A DNA stretch of 44,511 bases. Origin: an uncultured Prevotella sp. GTDB taxonomy: Bacteria > Bacteroidota > Bacteroidia > Bacteroidales > Bacteroidaceae. Each line of letters starts with the position of its first letter. The first letter of the stretch is position 1. This document shows positions 41,148-44,511 of this stretch, one piece after another. The stretch covers positions 1-44,511 of the forward strand of contig ONLG01000011.1 in NCBI GenBank assembly GCA_900318625.1, in the 5' to 3' direction. The notes beneath the pieces are model-generated. The model made no database searches. It was not told the origin of the DNA and saw nothing but the letters and a program-made list of their open reading frames with translations. The position numbers were made by a program, and so were the translations under genes.

Positions 41148-43433
41148 CTATTTCCGGAACACAACGGAACCGGCGGCTGCCTTATCCTTCGACTGCGACT
41201 GAAGGACATACACTCCGCTGCCCGCCGCAGTCATGGGAATGACGGTTTCGCCACCGCCACAGACATGGCGCGAAGCAACGAGCTGTCCTCCGACACTAAA
41301 GAGGCGCAGCGTGACAGGCTCGGCAACAGAAGCGTCGATGCTGACATGAAACCCATCTGCCGAGAGGCGACAGCCCACTGCTGCTGGCTGGTGGCGGCTG
41401 ATGGTGTCAATGCCGGTGACATAACGGTTGAGCACCTCGACCAATCCGGCATAGACATCAATCTCTCCGTACCCGGCAAAGTTGTTGGGCCACTGCAAGG
41501 GCATCTCGCCCGAGGGAAGCACGACGGGCTTGCAGGTAGCGGCAAGCACATCCTTCACCTGCTCCGGGGTGAGACTGGGGCAGGCTTCGAGCCACAAGGC
41601 TATGGCTCCCGACACCACGGGGGTAGACATAGAGGTGCCCTCATCGGCTCCCCAGGGATAGGAAACAGCCGCGCCGCCGTCGGGGGCAAAGTCGGTGCGC
41701 GCAATAGTCCATCGATGGAAAAAGTTGTCGGGGTTGTCGTTGAGAAAGAAATGATTGTACGACGACATCACAAAGGTGCCCGGAGCAACCACGTCGGGCT
41801 TGGTGCGCCCGTCGAGAGTGGGTCCGCGCGAGGAATAGGCGGCAAGTGCGCCGTTGCCCACCTCGCCGGAAGTCTGGCGGTTGCCGCTGGTGTTGACAAA
41901 GGTATTGCGGTGTGTAGTGGCTCCTACGCAGATAACAGCTGGAGCAGAGCCCGGCGAGAGCACCTGATGGGTGGCTTCGCCGCTTGTGAGCAGAGGGTTG
42001 ATGCTGTTCTGGGACATGGTGCCGACGAGCAGGTGGAAGTCGGCCTCGCCCTCCTTGCCCGTCACCTCAACCGAGACAGGCACCTGAAGGCCGATAATCG
42101 AAGGGGCTGTTATCAGCATCTCGCAGGCTCGCACGCCGACATCGAAACGCGAGGGATAGCTGACAAACTGGAAAACATACTGTCCGGAGCTGAGCTGCAG
42201 GGTGTCGTTGACCTCGATAGTGTCGGTCGGTGCTGTGGCGGCATCGAGGACGAAGCTGATGGTGTCGGGCTTCTGATGATAGATTACGGTGCGCAAGCCT
42301 ACGCGAGCCGGTGTGGCACACATGATATATGCCTTATCACGTGGCCCGCTGATGAACGTTCCGCACTCCTCTGTGGCTGGCTTGTGGAAAAACTGCTTGC
42401 GCTCACCATCGTTTCCAGCCGAAGCCACGAGTATGCGCCCCGGCCCCACCATAGAAGCAAGCACCTCGTCGTAGAGTTCGCTGTCGCCATAATAGCTGTC
42501 GATGGCTCCCTCGCTGAAAGAAACCACACATGGTTTGCCCACGCTCTGGGCATAGTCGAAGATGTACTTGAATCCCAGGGCATCGGTGGCCGAGGTGTAG
42601 AGAGGCTGCTCTTCTTCGGGGATAAGCTCCATGTTGTTTGACGTGGCATTGGCAACGAGACACAGCTCGCTGTCGAAAGCCATGCCGCGATAGGGCGTGG
42701 CGTGGCCCGAACCGGCGGCTGTACCGGCGGTGTGGGTGCCGTGGCCAAGCAGCAGGCCGTCGACGGTGTGGCCGTAGCTGATCAGAGCCTCGCGGCCCTC
42801 GACAAAAGTGCCGAGGTCTGTGCCCTCGGAGTGTCCCAGCTGGTCCCAAAGACGGGCTATGCGATAGTGCGACTGGTCGGCAGAAAAGAAGTTAGGATGG
42901 GTCAGGTCGAAGCCTATGTCCATCACTCCCACCACTACCCCACTGCCCGTATAGGGCTGCGGAAGTTGCTCGCCGGCATACACCGGCAGTGCATCAACAC
43001 ACCGTGCCACGGTGTCCATGGTGACAGTGCAGGGGCGGTTGGCCTCGATGCGCCTCACACGGCTGTCTGCCGACAGCGCAGAAAGACTGCTGAAGGGTAT
43101 GCGAGCGACGTATATATTGCCGAAACGAGCCAGTTCGCTGCATCCGTTTTCCGACAAAATGCGGCTTCCGTCAGCTGAGATACGCACAAAGGCAGTAAGC
43201 TGCAAACTCAAGGAACCAGGGCGCGAAGACTGCGAACGCCGGCTTGCAACAGCACCACTTCGCACTCGTTGCAGTGCTTCACCGTTTCGGCTGTCGCCTG
43301 AAAGGGCATAGAGCTGCCTCACGTAGGCCGACAACTTGCTCATATCGGCTTGCTGACCGCTTGCCGCAAGGGGGCAAACGAGCTGCATCAGCAACAAAAC
43401 TCTCCTCGATATAAGCAATATTGTTCGTTTCAT
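41148..43433 (-). CDS. Subtilisin-like (S8) serine protease with type IX-like tail
   Basis: The 761-residue protein has an N-terminal signal region (LISRRVLLLMQLVCPLAASG) and a propeptide-like segment. The catalytic Asp is in GVMDIGFDLTHPNFFS, His in GHGTHTAGTAAGSGH, the oxyanion Asn in VASAGNDGERKQFF, and Ser in GADEGTSMSTPVVSGAIALW. A beta-rich insert sits between His and Ser. The C-terminus (VTLRLFSVGGQLVASRHV, GSGVYVLQSQSK) resembles type IX sorting domains, so surface or extracellular proteolysis is likely. The promoter is probably the repeat-borne one at 43631-43660, giving a leader of about 190 bases that includes AATATG array 5. Confidence 0.92.
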   Translation of the reverse strand: MKRTILLISRRVLLLMQLVCPLAASGQQADMSKLSAYVRQLYALSGDSRNGEALQRVRSGAVASRRSQSSRPGSLSLQLTAFVRISADGSRILSENGCSELARFGNIYVARIPFSSLSALSADSRVRRIEANRPCTVTMDTVARCVDALPVYAGEQLPQPYTGSGVVVGVMDIGFDLTHPNFFSADQSHYRIARLWDQLGHSEGTDLGTFVEGREALISYGHTVDGLLLGHGTHTAGTAAGSGHATPYRGMAFDSELCLVANATSNNMELIPEEEQPLYTSATDALGFKYIFDYAQSVGKPCVVSFSEGAIDSYYGDSELYDEVLASMVGPGRILVASAGNDGERKQFFHKPATEECGTFISGPRDKAYIMCATPARVGLRTVIYHQKPDTISFVLDAATAPTDTIEVNDTLQLSSGQYVFQFVSYPSRFDVGVRACEMLITAPSIIGLQVPVSVEVTGKEGEADFHLLVGTMSQNSINPLLTSGEATHQVLSPGSAPAVICVGATTHRNTFVNTSGNRQTSGEVGNGALAAYSSRGPTLDGRTKPDVVAPGTFVMSSYNHFFLNDNPDNFFHRWTIARTDFAPDGGAAVSYPWGADEGTSMSTPVVSGAIALWLEACPSLTPEQVKDVLAATCKPVVLPSGEMPLQWPNNFAGYGEIDVYAGLVEVLNRYVTGIDTISRHQPAAVGCRLSADGFHVSIDASVAEPVTLRLFSVGGQLVASRHVCGGGETVIPMTAAGSGVYVLQSQSKDKAAAGSVVFRK

Positions 43434-43537
43434 TTCGCTGTTTTCTATATCTTAACTACTATAGATGTTATGATGCTATAGGAACTATGGAGCTATCGCG
43501 TTGTCCTCCTCCCTCGGTAAGGGGCCGGAGGTAAGGC

Positions 43538-43604
43538 AATAGGAGTCATATTGCTCGGTAATATGAGTAATATGAGTCATATTAGTCAGTAATATGGCCA
43601 TATT
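43538..43604. repeat. AATATG array 5 (irregular)
   Basis: Units AATAGGAGTCATATT, a merged AATATGAGTAATATGAG..CATATT, and a perfect 14-bp AATATGGCCATATT, separated by GCTCGGT and AGTCAGT. It ends in ACTTTCCC. A weak C-rich/G-rich hairpin precedes it at about 43506-43530. Confidence 0.8.
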
Positions 43605-43627
43605 ACTTTCCCACCCCACAGTAGCAG

Positions 43628-43870
43628 TGACAAAGTTACGCAAAAACGAGTGCAATGCAATGCAAAAGAGCTTGCTTTTTTGAGTTCATTGCCGAGTGAC
43701 AGTAACTTCGACGAAGCCAGAGTTACGGAAAGTCGAGTGCAGAACAAAATAAATGTATTTATTTTTTATGCCGAGACGGAGTAACTTCGGCGAAGCCAGA
43801 GTTACGGAAAAACGAGTGCAATGCAATGCAAAAGAGCTTGCTTTTTTGCGTTCATTGCCGAGTGTAAAAA
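43628..43870. repeat. Tandem promoter-bearing repeat, about 80-87 bp units
   Basis: The block (C/G)AAAA(A)CGAGTGCAATGCAATGC, AAAAGAGCTTGCTTTTTTG and GTTCATTGCCGAG occurs nearly intact twice (about 43641 and 43808) with a diverged middle copy. GCCGAG marks fall at 43691, 43770 and 43857. AGTAACTTCG.CGAAGCCAGAGTTAC links the units. A related single copy is at about 23540-23600. Confidence 0.8.
43631..43660 (-). promoter_or_regulatory. Promoter inside the repeat, reading toward the S8 protease
   Basis: Minus strand: TTG (43660-43658), 19 bases including GCACTCGTTTTTGCG, then TAACTTTG (43638-43631). The neighbouring copies have TAACTCTG and look inactive. Confidence 0.6.
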
Positions 43871-43997
43871 TTACACTTCTATCTTGAATGTATAGGTTAA
43901 AAATTACGGCTTTTTTCAGAAATAACAATTATTTGGTGAATAACAGAATATACAGACATCAATAGTTCTTGAAGTTTCATGTCATTATCTTCCTATA

Positions 43998-44414
43998 TTA
44001 CCACCATAAGAATCGCTCTTCATCTTTATCAATTTCAGGCAACCTATAGACGCAGATCTGTTGGCGCTCTATATTCTCAACTTCTTCTGCTATTTCCGCA
44101 CTAATGCCACCATTGGGCATCAGAAACTTCTCAAAGCACGGGCGCAGCACCTTGCGAAACCAACGACGTGCCTGTTTGTCCATCTGCAAATAATACAGAC
44201 ATTCCCTAGTGTCGTACACACACTCTCGCCGACATTCGTCGAAACACAAGTAATAGCTCCCCCAATACTGGATTAGGCTCCTGTTTTTCCTTTTTTTGTA
44301 GCAGATCCGGGCCCTTGCCATGCCTTGGTCAAACAGCATCACATGGATGCTATACCGCTTGTTCGAAAATACCTTTTTACCAAGATATTTCACGCGCTCA
44401 ATTCTATGTTCCAT
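43998..44414 (-). CDS. Hypothetical basic protein
   Basis: The 138-residue protein has no signal peptide or membrane helix. It is rich in Arg, Lys, Tyr and Cys (RVKYLGKKVFSNKRYSIHVM, ARARICYKKRKNRSLIQYWG, CFDECRRECVYDTRECLYYL). The C-terminus is acidic (IAEEVENIERQQICVYRLPE). A -7 box (TAACTTTG, 44447-44440) lies 26 bases upstream of the ATG. The spacer before the S8 gene is AT-rich and repeat-filled. I do not recognise the family. Confidence 0.65.
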   Translation of the reverse strand: MEHRIERVKYLGKKVFSNKRYSIHVMLFDQGMARARICYKKRKNRSLIQYWGSYYLCFDECRRECVYDTRECLYYLQMDKQARRWFRKVLRPCFEKFLMPNGGISAEIAEEVENIERQQICVYRLPEIDKDEERFLWW

Positions 44415-44511
44415 AATAATTATTTTGCAATATCAAGTACAAAGTTAGGCAAAATCTGTCTTTGTCCGTTTTGTTCCCTGGAAAAAGTATTGGAGTTGAT
44501 GCAGAAAAGTG

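Noticed and set aside
1-44511. tRNA, rRNA or common riboswitch
   Set aside because: I saw no T-loop-like GGTTCGA..CC with matching acceptor stem and no recognisable riboswitch core; a covariance-model search would be needed to exclude small RNAs.

Overview
The window looks like a Bacteroidales chromosome, most likely Prevotellaceae. The signs are: promoters of the Bacteroidetes type (TTTG or TTG at -33, about 20 bases, then TAnnTTTG at -7) in front of many genes; a SusD/RagB-type protein; an OmpA porin; secreted proteins with type IX secretion-like C-terminal tails; and the gene order of the branched-chain, aromatic and 2-oxoacid:ferredoxin operons. Base composition is roughly balanced by eye. 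I see no rRNA, tRNA, CRISPR array, phage or intact insertion sequence.

Layout. 1-4217: a co-directional run of small exported proteins, namely two EF-hand/leucine-rich-like proteins, two very cysteine-rich DnaJ-zinc-finger-like proteins without a J domain, a zinc-ribbon protein, a four-helix membrane protein and a secreted protein. 4327-6150: a lipoprotein of the Cthe_2159-like beta-helix type. 6196-8490: a decayed zone with a SusD-like gene lacking its 5' end, a frameshifted HigA-like antitoxin with a toxin remnant, and paired palindromes. 8490-13345 (-): ilvD-ilvB-ilvN-thioesterase. 13979-15055 (-): an OmpA porin. 15455-18106 (-): a four-subunit 2-oxoacid:ferredoxin oxidoreductase. 18198-20609 (-): a small TPR protein, folD and ffh. 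21084-25694: a DUF4359-like membrane protein, an EEP-family phosphatase/nuclease, a secreted protein, an AAA ATPase with a large palindrome on its promoter, and an SH3/SPOR-like protein.

25922-30066 (-) is the phenylalanine/tyrosine operon pheA-aminotransferase-DAHP synthase/chorismate mutase-tyrA. Upstream of it (30088-30287) is a complete transcription attenuator: a promoter, a 24-codon leader peptide with 5 Tyr and 4 Phe codons, an antiterminator segment and a terminator. I consider this the best find in the window.

30352-41147 holds a TPR protein, two exported proteins, a copper-type P1B ATPase that seems to lack its nucleotide-binding domain, a PAP2 phosphatase, a WecB-like protein missing three of four catalytic residues, an SPFH/NfeD pair, an M48 lipoprotein, and flavodoxin with DUF2023. 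41148-44414 holds a subtilisin-like protease and an unknown protein.

Five intergenic arrays of a 22-bp near-palindromic unit (AATATGnnnCATATT plus a 7-bp spacer), a G-rich hairpin family, and a promoter-bearing repeat are scattered through the spacers and are not explained by the genes.
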